A stretch of 37,947 nt of DNA, from contig JADHVL010000030.1 of the NCBI GenBank assembly GCA_016784025.1, positions 1 to 37,947 on the forward strand, read 5' to 3'. Positions 1 through 7,914 of the stretch are shown here, piece after piece (position 1 is the stretch's first letter; the number at the start of each line of letters is the position of its first letter). This DNA is from Fidelibacterota bacterium (GTDB lineage: Bacteria > Fidelibacterota > UBA8477 > JABMPR01). The notes beneath the pieces are model-generated. The model saw nothing but the letters and a program-made list of their open reading frames with translations. It had not been told where the DNA came from and did no database searches. The translations under genes and the position numbers were made by a program.

Positions 1-1
1 G

Positions 2-115
2 GAAAGAGGCAAACCGAAGAAGGCTGGTGTGGTCGCTGTTGCCAGAAAACTGCTGCTCCTCATCTACTATCTCTGGACGAATGAAACTCAATATGATCCG
101 GCATATTCCGCTTGA
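2..115 (+). pseudogene. IS110-family transposase, C-terminal end (cut by window edge)
   Basis: Reading from base 2 gives 37 residues ending in TGA at 113-115. They include ERGKPKKAGVV and AVARKLLLLIYYLW, which resemble the C-terminus of IS110/IS1111-type transposases (Transposase_20 region, typically R-GKPKK-A-VA-ARKLL). The rest of the gene lies outside the window, so it cannot be told whether the element is intact. The last 56 bases overlap the convergent ORF at 60-515, so one of the two has probably been disturbed by insertion. IS110 elements usually lack clear terminal inverted repeats, and I could not place the element's end. The family call rests on one short motif, so it is moderate. 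Confidence 0.6.
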
Positions 116-515
116 TTTTTACTACAGTACCTTTGTTAGTTTTCTGTTTACTATTACCAATCCAGCTGATGTGCAGGAACGCCGATATTTTTTTTGCATA
201 CATTTTTGCTTTATGTTTTGTTTCCCGATCACCCTTTTCATAGGCAAATATCTTCTTGTGGAAAATCACATATTCTGTCGTTGGGTTTGAAAGATTTGCA
301 TACCACTTTTCCAGAATTGAGCATGAAATGACTGTGGCTAAATCTCCCAGGTCTTTATCTGCTCCCTCAACATAGATGGCTGTCCACTCCTTGGGCTGCC
401 AGTCAACAGCCCGACTACCTACTTTCCAGACATCCTCCTTCAAAACCACGATCCTATTATCTTGAAGAATGTCAATGTTTTCTAAACTCTCCTTAATTAT
501 TAGCCCCGAGTACAT
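60..515 (-). CDS. Hypothetical protein, 151 aa, possibly 3'-altered by IS insertion
   Basis: An ATG start at 515 opens a 151-residue ORF ending in TGA at 60. I do not recognise a family. The protein is mixed polar with no signal peptide or membrane segment. The middle contains WQPKEWTAIYVEGADKDLG and is followed by a lysine-rich stretch (YEKGDRETKHKAKMYAKK). The last residues are basic and low in structure, and they are read antisense to the IS110-type transposase end, so the natural C-terminus may have been replaced by element DNA. No neighbour suggests a function. It could be a small accessory-region gene. Confidence 0.5.
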   Translation of the reverse strand: MYSGLIIKESLENIDILQDNRIVVLKEDVWKVGSRAVDWQPKEWTAIYVEGADKDLGDLATVISCSILEKWYANLSNPTTEYVIFHKKIFAYEKGDRETKHKAKMYAKKISAFLHISWIGNSKQKTNKGTVVKIKRNMPDHIEFHSSRDSR

Positions 516-619
516 AATGAATATCTCTTTTCAGTAAAACTAACGATGTTTATGCTGCCCTGTAAAAGACGAGGGCCTCATCAAAACGCATGTCCACCCT
601 TTTTGCGTGACAGGGATAT

Positions 620-1978
620 TCAAGGACCTGATTTACCATAAATATTCAGTAGATCTGCCTTTGAATAGTAGTGTTTCAGGATTTGCTCAAAATTACGACC
701 CCTGGTGGCCTGTGCGACGGCACCACTCTGGCACATGCCCACACCATGTCCCCAGCCGGCTCCGTGGATAACCACCCTGTCTCCCCGGCGCTTTAGGTAG
801 AAAGCCGAACTTCGCAGGGAGGGACTAAAAAGCTGTCGCAGAGCGAGTTCTCCATCGATGGTTAGCTTGCCGCTCTCAAAAATAAGGCGGGCCTTATAAA
901 TGCGTCCAGAGGGTCCGCGCTTTAGGACGCGAATTTTTTTGAACAGGCCGAGCTCGCCATCATCGGTGAGCATGTCAGTTAACTCTTGAACCGTGAACTC
1001 ACGAGACCAGCGAAAGTTTTTCTTGCTCCAGCCCGGCAAAAAGGTGTTGGAGTCAGGGTTACAGTACACATCAGGCGAGGATTTTATCCAGCGCCTGGCT
1101 TTCCAGCCCCACTTCAGGTTAGGACCCTTCCGGTCGCCATTGTCTGGAAGAGAAACCACATAGCTTTCCAGGCGATTCCGACCTGGCCAGACATTTCGGA
1201 TAAGTTCAGCTCGACCGCCACAGTTTGAGGCGTAGAATGCATTCATGGGTTGCCCGCCCTCGCTGATAATCAGCCCCGTCGTTTCGTCGACCGACCGGTC
1301 AGACAAAGACGTGCGTTTTTTATTGCCGCTGAAAACCTGGCATTCCACATCAGAAGTGAGATCATAATACTCACCACTATAGAGTTTTGAGGTCAAGGCG
1401 ATGACGGCTTCAGATCTGGCCGCTACAGCCTGGGCTTTGAGGGCTTCCAGGGGAGAGGTGCCGCCAATTTCATAGGGCACGACGCCCTTCAGGTAAGTTT
1501 CCAGGGGTAACTGAACGATGACGTTCATTTCTTGATTTGTCCCGATGTATACGTGGAAGGCACCCTCATAAATTCGGTCCTCAACTCCTGCCCACCACCA
1601 ACCAACACCATATGGTACGGATTCAATACCAACAGTAGATGTGTCGCTATTCGAGCCAAACATAAACGAAGGGGTTTTAGCCAGCAGGGCACCCGAGGTG
1701 TCAAAAACAGATATCAGTCCAGCCCGCTTGATAAGTTGAATTTGAGAATCAACAGGCAGGGTCATTTTTGAACTTGATGTGTTGCGAAAAGACCATTCAC
1801 CTCTGAGGGAAATGTTAAGTGTATCACGGGTGTTGATGATTCTAACCCGCACTTCCGGTTCTTGATTGAATAGAGGCTGCGCTAATCCAGCGCATACGAA
1901 GATTGCAAGGAGAAGAAATCGTTTTATGTGGGGGTGGTTTCTCCTGAGGCTACAGGGGGATTGATTAAAAGTGTTCAT
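620..1978 (-). CDS. Exported SpoIID/LytB-domain protein
   Basis: A 452-residue protein with an N-terminal signal peptide (basic start, then RFLLLAIFVCAGLAQ). The SpoIID/LytB domain is plain: VPYEIGG followed by EALKAQAVAARSEA, then SNCGG, and a C-terminal GWGHGVGMCQSGA block with LKHYYS. In SpoIID the Glu equivalent to the one in VPYE is the catalytic residue for peptidoglycan denuding. In non-sporulating bacteria such proteins are annotated as amidase enhancers or lytic transglycosylase-like proteins, so a cell-wall role in the periplasm is likely. I chose the ATG at 1978 because the longer reading begins with a TTG at 2002 and would put extra residues before the signal peptide. It overlaps the receiver gene by 14 bases, implying translational coupling. 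Confidence 0.85.
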   Translation of the reverse strand: MNTFNQSPCSLRRNHPHIKRFLLLAIFVCAGLAQPLFNQEPEVRVRIINTRDTLNISLRGEWSFRNTSSSKMTLPVDSQIQLIKRAGLISVFDTSGALLAKTPSFMFGSNSDTSTVGIESVPYGVGWWWAGVEDRIYEGAFHVYIGTNQEMNVIVQLPLETYLKGVVPYEIGGTSPLEALKAQAVAARSEAVIALTSKLYSGEYYDLTSDVECQVFSGNKKRTSLSDRSVDETTGLIISEGGQPMNAFYASNCGGRAELIRNVWPGRNRLESYVVSLPDNGDRKGPNLKWGWKARRWIKSSPDVYCNPDSNTFLPGWSKKNFRWSREFTVQELTDMLTDDGELGLFKKIRVLKRGPSGRIYKARLIFESGKLTIDGELALRQLFSPSLRSSAFYLKRRGDRVVIHGAGWGHGVGMCQSGAVAQATRGRNFEQILKHYYSKADLLNIYGKSGP

Positions 1979-2330
1979 CCAGCATGTCCCGTACACGCTC
2001 AACGCTAACTGGTTTTACGAGATACCCAAGAGGATCCAGAGCGTTAATCTGTGAAAGAACCTCATCATCATGATACCCAGTAAGGAAAATGATTTTTGTT
2101 TGAAGCGTTTTCAGGATTATCCTGGCGGTTTCGATTCCATTGATACTGCCAGCCAGATTGACATCCATCAATATGACATCTGGTTTTTCTGCGAGAGCGA
2201 TTTTAATAGCCCTTTCACCCCGAGTGGCCAGGGGGCAGACACTATAGCCTGCGATTTCAAGACCCATCTTCAAAGAAGATGCGGTGATGACTTCGTCTTC
2301 AACCAGGAGAATGCGTGTTTGGTCTGCCAT
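1965..2330 (-). CDS. Stand-alone response regulator receiver protein
   Basis: A 121-residue protein that is only a receiver domain. The acidic pair is E11/D12 (LLVEDE), the phospho-acceptor is D56 (VILMDVNLAG), the switch Thr is T84 and the conserved Lys is K106 in the LVKP motif. There is no DNA-binding or enzymatic output domain, so it would act by protein contact or as a phosphate shuttle. The ATG at 2330 is preceded by GGGGA about 8 bases upstream. It lies 57 bases downstream of the large sensor kinase on the same strand, which is its likely partner, and it overlaps the SpoIID-like gene by 14 bases. Single-domain receivers of this type often pair with HisKA_2/HWE kinases. Confidence 0.9.
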   Translation of the reverse strand: MADQTRILLVEDEVITASSLKMGLEIAGYSVCPLATRGERAIKIALAEKPDVILMDVNLAGSINGIETARIILKTLQTKIIFLTGYHDDEVLSQINALDPLGYLVKPVSVERVRDMLDEHF

Positions 2331-2387
2331 AAGGAAATTTCCCCAGAAAATTATAACCCAGGCTGATTCGCCTGATGGGTCAGCCCG

Positions 2388-5300
2388 TTAATCTAACTTA
2401 AGGCTGGGGATTGTTATAAAATACTTTACCCCGCCTTTGGATGAAGTTTTCAGCTTACCAAAAAGTTGTAGATCAACGATATCTTGAACAATTTGTAGCC
2501 CAATGGTGTCAGCACTGCTTAGCTCCACGGCACTGTTTAACCCAACACCATCATCCCCAATTTCTATTGCAAGACCATCTTCTCCCAAGCGCTGAGTCAG
2601 GACAATAATTTTTCCATCTCGGTGGTCAGGAAAGGCATATTTCAAGGCATTGCTGACGATCTCATTTATCACGAGCCCCAGGGGGATGGCGGTTTGGATA
2701 TTTATGGGAATTGATTCAGAACGACATTCAAGCAAGATCTCTCCCATGGTAGTTTTATAGGCCAAAATGAGGCGATTGACTAGTTTTTGCAGATAGGTGT
2801 CCAACATAATCTCAGCCATATTTCTGGATCGATATAGAAGATCGTGCACCATGCTCATGCTATAAATACGATTGGTCATTTCAGCCACAATAGTCTGGGC
2901 CTCAGCGCTGGTTGTCCTCATGCCCTGCATCTCAAGCAGGCCTACAATTACCTGCATATTGTTCTTTGTGCGATGATAGACTTCCTTAAGAAGGACTTCT
3001 TTCTCCTTGATGCTGCTTTGAAGTTGGACTTCTCGGTCTTTTAACTCGCTGGTTTGTTCTAGAATAAGCTCATCTGCCTGAGCTCTGACCAGAGCCCCAC
3101 CAATCTGATTGGCAAAAACCTTCAGTTTTTGAAGGTCATCTTCTTTAAAATGTTCAGCAGTATAGCTTTGCAGGGTGAACAATCCAATTTGACCCCCTTC
3201 CCAGAAGATAGGTACAAACACCAGAGACAAACTGAGTCGGGATGCATCACCAAAAGGAGACAGGGGCAGTTCTTTTAAGGATTCCTTGCGGTTGATCAGG
3301 ACTGGCGAGGGAAGAATGAAGGTATTCTCTATATTTTCCACATCCATGATATATACATCGGTCTCAACCTCAACGGGTTTATCCTGTCCGGAAAAGGTGT
3401 CCTGGGAAAACAAGCCAACAGCTTCATTTTTCTCAAGATTGATACGGTATAAAGCAAAGGCATCGTAGCCAAAGAGATCATAAAGCAATTTCGCTGCAAT
3501 GATTCCAGCCTGACGTGGCTTGAGAGAGATGGTGAGTTGACGGGCGAGACGACGCAGAGAGTCCCGAAAACGCTCATATTCATTTCGTTCAGTCACATCC
3601 TGGAGTGAGGTCAGGAACGCCTTGGGCTCTTTGTTTGTGTCAAAATGTGGAATATAGCGGAGATCTAAATCATGGGCTCGGCCATCAGGACCAGTAGTTG
3701 TTCTGGAGTAGGAGAGAGCTTCCCCGGTAGCAATTCTAGATAGATAGGGTTGAATCTCCGAATATGTGTCTTCTGGAATGATTTGATTGAAAGATTTTCC
3801 AATGATATCGGCCTTTTTATAGCCATACCAGTTTGCATAGGCTTCGTTTACGTAGAGATATTTTTCATTCATATCGGAGTAACAGAAAAGCCCTGGGATG
3901 GTATCAACGATCAACTCCAGGAGTTCTTTGTTTTCTGCAATCTCTTCTCGAGCGGACGCTATCTCAGTCACATCGTCCATTTGCACCAAAATGGCCATAA
4001 CCTCTCCATCTTCGGCCTTAATAGGTATCAGGGTCAGGACAAAAACGAACGCTCCTCGGGCTTTTGATTTGTGGTGATATTGGAAGCTACAAACCTCGCC
4101 CTTTAATAACCGGGGCAGGTATTCTAAGCCAGCAGTCAAGGCCTCTTCCGGAACAAATTTTTTAAGAGGCTCCCCAAGGACATCTTCACTCTTAGCCTCC
4201 AGTAGTTTTGCTGTCGATAGGTTTACATATTGGAGTGACAGGTCAAGGTCAACGAGGAAAAGATAACTGGTTAAGTGACCCGTGATTATCTCCAACTGTT
4301 GACGACTTTTTTCCAGCTGCTCCCTGGCAGTCACGCGCTCATTAATATCATTAAAGGAGAGCAGGATGACGGTTTTATCGATTTGGTTTACGGGAACACC
4401 TTTTACCTCAACCCAGCGCTCTTCACCTGACAGCGTGAGATATTTTTGTTCTCGAACTCCCGGGACGGGATTTCCAGTTTTGAGGAGGAGTTCAACCCCT
4501 TCATGGGCTGCCTTCAGAAAGTCTGGATGGACCAAATCAAAAAGATTCATGCCAAGCACCTCCTCCAGGCTTTTAGCACCTGAAAAGTCCAGGGCAGCCT
4601 GATTTGCATCCAGCAAAACACCCCGGTCGTGGAGCACCATGGCCGTCGGTGAATTATTGAATGCAAGGCGATATTTATCCTCACTATTCAGCAATGCCGA
4701 CCGGGTGATTAATTCATCAGTAACATCCCGAAAGGAGGACATGATAGCAATCCGTCCCTGGTCTTCAATCGGTACAGACATGACCTCCACGTCGCGTACT
4801 TCACCTGTGGCAATAATGAATTTCTGGCTAACGATATTGTTGGGCTGTTTGGAGTCAAGTAGCGCCTTAATTCGCTTGCTTGAATCACGCAAGGAGTCTG
4901 GATGAACAAAGGCAGAGACAGGACTTTTAACATACTTGTCTGGATTTTCTGCCTTGAAAAAATCCAGGGCTGCCCGATTGGCAGTCAGGATCACCTTGCC
5001 ATCGTGAACAACAATAGGGCCAGGAGAATTATTAAAAAGGGTTTGATAGCGCTTTTTTGCATCTTTGAGATCAGTATAATCCATCAGTGTGCCAACAAAA
5101 CCAGCGGGATTACCCTGGGCATCCAGGTAAACCGCCTTTCTTGCCAGCATCTGTCGAGTGACACCGGCGGCGTTTTTAAATTCAGTGGCGTGAGATTGGA
5201 GCTCATTATCTTGTAGCAGTTTGAGGTCCTCTTTTTCGACCCGCCGCGCTGAGGGGGTCTTCCAAATCTCGGCTACCCTCTTTCCCAACATCTCCTTTCT

Positions 5301-6311
5301 TTCTTTTCCAAAGAATTTCAAGTAGGCATCATTGAGCATGGTGTAGCGACAGTCAGGGTCCTTGGCATACATGGGTGTTGGCGTAGCATCAAACAGGGCT
5401 GTGATCTGGTTTTTCTGGTCAAGCAGGCGCTCTTTGGTTTTGTTCCGTTCAGAAAGATCACGAACAATGCTTACCAGGGTTCCGTCAGAAAGCTTTTTCG
5501 AATTCATTTCAACAGGGATCTGATTGCCGTCTTTTCTACGAAAAGCGCGTTCTGCGAGCACAGTGAGCCCCTCGTTCAAAAGATCATAACGCAGGGGTTT
5601 TCTTACCAAAACATCAGGCTCAAACAATTCCGATAAATTCATTTGAAGTAGATCTTCGTTGGAATAGCCAAGCAGGCGTGTTGCGGCCACGTTTGCCTGA
5701 ATGATGTCGCCCTGAAAATTGCATTTTAGAATCACATCTGCTGCCTGATCAATGAGTTCCCGCTGGCCTCTCTCGCTGGCCTCAAGAGCTGCCTCTTTCT
5801 GTTTGAGGTCATCATGCAGTCGTGCATGAAACAGGGCGAGGGAGAGTCGAGCAGAAAGCAAGGTGACGATTTCTTGAGTTTCCCGTGAGACGCCATCTTG
5901 TTGGCGAGATCCAATATTGAGAGAGCCCACAACATCGCCACCAATCTGAAGGGGAACATCGAAGAAGGATTGAATCCCGGCACGGCTTAACGCCTTCACC
6001 ACGGTACTGGGGTTAGAAATTGAGGAAAGATCAGGGGTGTATTTAGGCTCCACGGGGGTACCGCTCTTTTGTCCGGGAGGGTTCGAAATGGGGTGTTTAT
6101 CTCCAGACGCGAGAAGGGGTATCGAAGTGTCTTTTGTAAATACCTCAAGCGACTGGTTCTGGATATCATTGAATGTGATAGATACACGCTCGAGCTTTAG
6201 GTGGGTGTCGAAAAAGGACAGCGCTTTTGTTGTGACACGCTTCGTATCAGGCCAGGAGATGGCCTGGTCGAAATCCAGGAGCAAGCGAACAGAGCGTTGA
6301 TTGTCAGGCAT
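2388..6311 (-). CDS. Multi-sensor GAF/PAS histidine kinase, HisKA_2 type
   Basis: A 1307-residue cytoplasmic sensor kinase with no evident membrane segment. Order by eye: a GAF domain (about 30-165); six PAS domains beginning near 184, 304, 424, 545, 670 and 795, most ending in a D-x-(T/S/N)-E/D-type PAC boundary such as RDLSERN, RDVTDE or QDVTERN; a second GAF (about 920-1080); a HisKA_2 dimerisation segment with the phospho-acceptor H1113 in EVYHRTKNN; and a HATPase with N box NEIVSNALKYAF and G box GDDGVG. PAS 3 and 4 are similar (FNNSP...VHD...AN-AALDF), suggesting duplication. I chose the ATG at 6311 because GGAGAA lies 9 bases before it; the longer reading uses a TTG at 6338. It is first in a likely operon with the receiver protein. 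Ligands cannot be told from sequence. Confidence 0.9.
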   Translation of the reverse strand: MPDNQRSVRLLLDFDQAISWPDTKRVTTKALSFFDTHLKLERVSITFNDIQNQSLEVFTKDTSIPLLASGDKHPISNPPGQKSGTPVEPKYTPDLSSISNPSTVVKALSRAGIQSFFDVPLQIGGDVVGSLNIGSRQQDGVSRETQEIVTLLSARLSLALFHARLHDDLKQKEAALEASERGQRELIDQAADVILKCNFQGDIIQANVAATRLLGYSNEDLLQMNLSELFEPDVLVRKPLRYDLLNEGLTVLAERAFRRKDGNQIPVEMNSKKLSDGTLVSIVRDLSERNKTKERLLDQKNQITALFDATPTPMYAKDPDCRYTMLNDAYLKFFGKERKEMLGKRVAEIWKTPSARRVEKEDLKLLQDNELQSHATEFKNAAGVTRQMLARKAVYLDAQGNPAGFVGTLMDYTDLKDAKKRYQTLFNNSPGPIVVHDGKVILTANRAALDFFKAENPDKYVKSPVSAFVHPDSLRDSSKRIKALLDSKQPNNIVSQKFIIATGEVRDVEVMSVPIEDQGRIAIMSSFRDVTDELITRSALLNSEDKYRLAFNNSPTAMVLHDRGVLLDANQAALDFSGAKSLEEVLGMNLFDLVHPDFLKAAHEGVELLLKTGNPVPGVREQKYLTLSGEERWVEVKGVPVNQIDKTVILLSFNDINERVTAREQLEKSRQQLEIITGHLTSYLFLVDLDLSLQYVNLSTAKLLEAKSEDVLGEPLKKFVPEEALTAGLEYLPRLLKGEVCSFQYHHKSKARGAFVFVLTLIPIKAEDGEVMAILVQMDDVTEIASAREEIAENKELLELIVDTIPGLFCYSDMNEKYLYVNEAYANWYGYKKADIIGKSFNQIIPEDTYSEIQPYLSRIATGEALSYSRTTTGPDGRAHDLDLRYIPHFDTNKEPKAFLTSLQDVTERNEYERFRDSLRRLARQLTISLKPRQAGIIAAKLLYDLFGYDAFALYRINLEKNEAVGLFSQDTFSGQDKPVEVETDVYIMDVENIENTFILPSPVLINRKESLKELPLSPFGDASRLSLSLVFVPIFWEGGQIGLFTLQSYTAEHFKEDDLQKLKVFANQIGGALVRAQADELILEQTSELKDREVQLQSSIKEKEVLLKEVYHRTKNNMQVIVGLLEMQGMRTTSAEAQTIVAEMTNRIYSMSMVHDLLYRSRNMAEIMLDTYLQKLVNRLILAYKTTMGEILLECRSESIPINIQTAIPLGLVINEIVSNALKYAFPDHRDGKIIVLTQRLGEDGLAIEIGDDGVGLNSAVELSSADTIGLQIVQDIVDLQLFGKLKTSSKGGVKYFITIPSLKLD

Positions 6312-6475
6312 AAATATGTTCTCCAATATGAAGGGCAAATTTCACCTTGTTGGTCAATTAATGCAAATCATTAAGCAGGGATAGCGAACAGGGTGTTTGT
6401 TACCGGTTTTGACTTGAAAAGGAGGTTTTTCGCCCTTAATTGGTTGTGAATTTAAAAGGGTGAAAACGAGGGATT

Positions 6476-7321
6476 ATGAAAACATTTTTAAAAACAACAT
6501 TAACACTTACTGTAATAATGGCCAGTCTGGTTATGGCTCAGGAAGCAGCACCATCAGTCTGGAAAAAATCAGTTCAGGGTGGCATTAATCTGACACAGAC
6601 AGGCTTTGATAACTGGGCGGCTGGTGGAGAGAATGCTTATGCCTGGCAAATGAATCTGAACTACAAATTTGTACAGGATCTGGAGAAAACCAAATGGTCC
6701 AACACCGGTAAATTTCTCTATGGGGCTACCAAGACAGGTGATCAGGAGATGCGTAAGTCAGCCGATGAGATCAAATTGGAAAGCGTGTTGACCTATAAAC
6801 TGGGATCAAAGATCAATCCTTTTGTTGCCGTAACAGGCGAGACTCAATTCGCTGCGGGTATGGATTACAGTACAGACTCTTCATTTCAGATATCAGCCTT
6901 CATGGATCCAGGTTATTTCAGGGAGAGTTTTGGAGCGGGCTATGCAATCAATGAAGGCCTGGGAACGCGTTTGGGTTTATCCTTCAAGCAGACAGTTACT
7001 AGTGATTATCCATCACCCTATACTGATGATGCTGCTACTGCGGAAACTGAAACCATGCGAAGTGAGTTTGGCGCAGAGTCAGTAACCGATCTAACATACA
7101 ATATCTCTGAGACGGCAGTCTTTGTTTCTAAGCTGGAACTGTTTTCTGCTTTTTCGGCATTTGATGAGATTGATGCAAACTGGGACAACACGCTGACAGT
7201 TAAAGTGTCTGACTACATCAACATGAATATGAACTTCAAGATGGTCTACGATAAAGACATTTCAGTTAAGCGCCAGATAAAACAATCCATGGCATTTGGA
7301 GTAAACTACACCTTTATATAG
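6476..7321 (+). CDS. DUF3078-like exported protein, probable beta-barrel or beta-rich outer-surface protein
   Basis: A 281-residue protein with a signal peptide ending in LVMAQ. It then shows the pattern seen in DUF3078 proteins of Bacteroidetes relatives: W-K-(S)-GG-NL-Q-FDNWAAGGEN, with YKF and a run of amphipathic strands ending in aromatic residues (FGVNYTFI). The alternating strands and terminal aromatic residue fit an outer-membrane location, but function is not known for the family. The start has GAGGG about 6 bases upstream of the ATG. The gene stands alone, divergent from the sensor-kinase operon across a 164-base gap, and is closed by a strong terminator at 7345-7369. Confidence 0.75.
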   Translation: MKTFLKTTLTLTVIMASLVMAQEAAPSVWKKSVQGGINLTQTGFDNWAAGGENAYAWQMNLNYKFVQDLEKTKWSNTGKFLYGATKTGDQEMRKSADEIKLESVLTYKLGSKINPFVAVTGETQFAAGMDYSTDSSFQISAFMDPGYFRESFGAGYAINEGLGTRLGLSFKQTVTSDYPSPYTDDAATAETETMRSEFGAESVTDLTYNISETAVFVSKLELFSAFSAFDEIDANWDNTLTVKVSDYINMNMNFKMVYDKDISVKRQIKQSMAFGVNYTFI

Positions 7322-7344
7322 ATTCAATATATAATTTAAATAAG

Positions 7345-7369
7345 GCCCACCTTCATGGTGGGCTTTTTT
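7345..7369 (+). terminator. Rho-independent terminator after the DUF3078-like gene
   Basis: A perfect 7-bp stem, GCCCACC at 7345-7351 and GGTGGGC at 7357-7363, encloses a five-base loop and is followed directly by six T residues. It sits 23 bases after the stop codon, so it closes that gene and separates it from the peptide cassette. Confidence 0.92.
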
Positions 7370-7629
7370 ATTTGCATCCCTGAGAGTTTTCGGTTAACAT
7401 AGCTTCGTCGAGAGGCAACCATCTTCAAACAAACTATCCGAAGAACATCAATGTTGTGTAGCTACAAACCAGTTGTTGGTTTATGGTAAACTGTTTCCCA
7501 AAAGGGAAACACGAGACCTCTTTATGCTAAATAAGACTCCATAAATCAAGATGGAGTAAACAATCAAAAAGCGAACAGGGTAAAGTTTTATCTGTTGGAT
7601 ATAACTCACCCAAAAAGAAAGGAACGATT
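7370..7629 (+). promoter_or_regulatory. Structured 5' leader of the small-peptide gene: three hairpins
   Basis: This gene-free stretch holds three perfect short hairpins in 92 bases. AAACCA (7466-7471) pairs with TGGTTT (7477-7482). GTTTCCC (7493-7499) pairs with GGGAAAC (7504-7510) over an AAAA loop. ACTCCAT (7536-7542) pairs with ATGGAGT (7551-7557). None is followed by a T run, so they are not ordinary terminators. AAAGGA lies 6 bases before the ATG at 7630 and serves as the ribosome binding site. I recognise no known riboswitch class. The hairpins may be a leader RNA, a protein-binding site or a small RNA, and I cannot identify the promoter. Confidence 0.45.
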
Positions 7630-7866
7630 ATGAATCGTTTTAGAAGCATCCTTTTAAGTGGGCTGGTGGCGCTTTTGATGGTAGGGTTTGTAAATGCAGG
7701 TGATGTGAGTGAATTGCCACCTGGAGCGGCAGTTGACACTGGATTTAATATATACTTTGGGACGTGGAATCCAGACAAAACATTGTGCCTTCAGACAGGA
7801 GGAACAGACTGCATTAATCTTGGATTTAGTTTCGACTTCCAATGGATTAAGGATTTGTTTAATTAA
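7630..7866 (+). CDS. Small secreted peptide precursor, 78 aa, two cysteines
   Basis: A basic start (MNRFR), a hydrophobic core (ILLSGLVALLMVGF) and a likely signal peptidase site after VNA at residue 23 would release a 55-residue mature peptide. The mature part is acidic to neutral, rich in Gly and aromatic residues, has exactly two Cys (C53 and C61) that could form a small disulfide loop, and ends in FSFDFQWIKDLFN. I recognise no family. A good ribosome binding site (AAAGGA) and the signal peptide support a real gene despite its size. It is followed by a hairpin and then by an exported propeller-like protein and a MauE-like membrane protein. This layout recalls peptide loci of Bacteroidetes (for example NVEALA-type peptides beside propeller lipoproteins), but the sequence motif itself differs. 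Confidence 0.7.
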   Translation: MNRFRSILLSGLVALLMVGFVNAGDVSELPPGAAVDTGFNIYFGTWNPDKTLCLQTGGTDCINLGFSFDFQWIKDLFN

Positions 7867-7880
7867 CAATCAACCAAAAT

Positions 7881-7900
7881 GGGCAGGGTAAAACCTGCCC
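7881..7900 (+). terminator. Hairpin between peptide gene and propeller gene, weak or partial terminator
   Basis: GGGCAGG (7881-7887) pairs perfectly with CCTGCCC (7894-7900) around a six-base GTAAAA loop, 14 bases after the peptide stop. Only two T residues follow, so full termination is doubtful. It could reduce read-through so that the peptide mRNA is made in excess over the downstream genes, or it could protect the 3' end of the peptide mRNA. Confidence 0.5.
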
Positions 7901-7914
7901 TTAAGGCAACCAGT

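Noticed and set aside
6312..6338. Longer kinase start at TTG 6338
   Set aside because: The ATG at 6311 has GGAGAA 9 bases upstream; the added residues contain the binding site itself.
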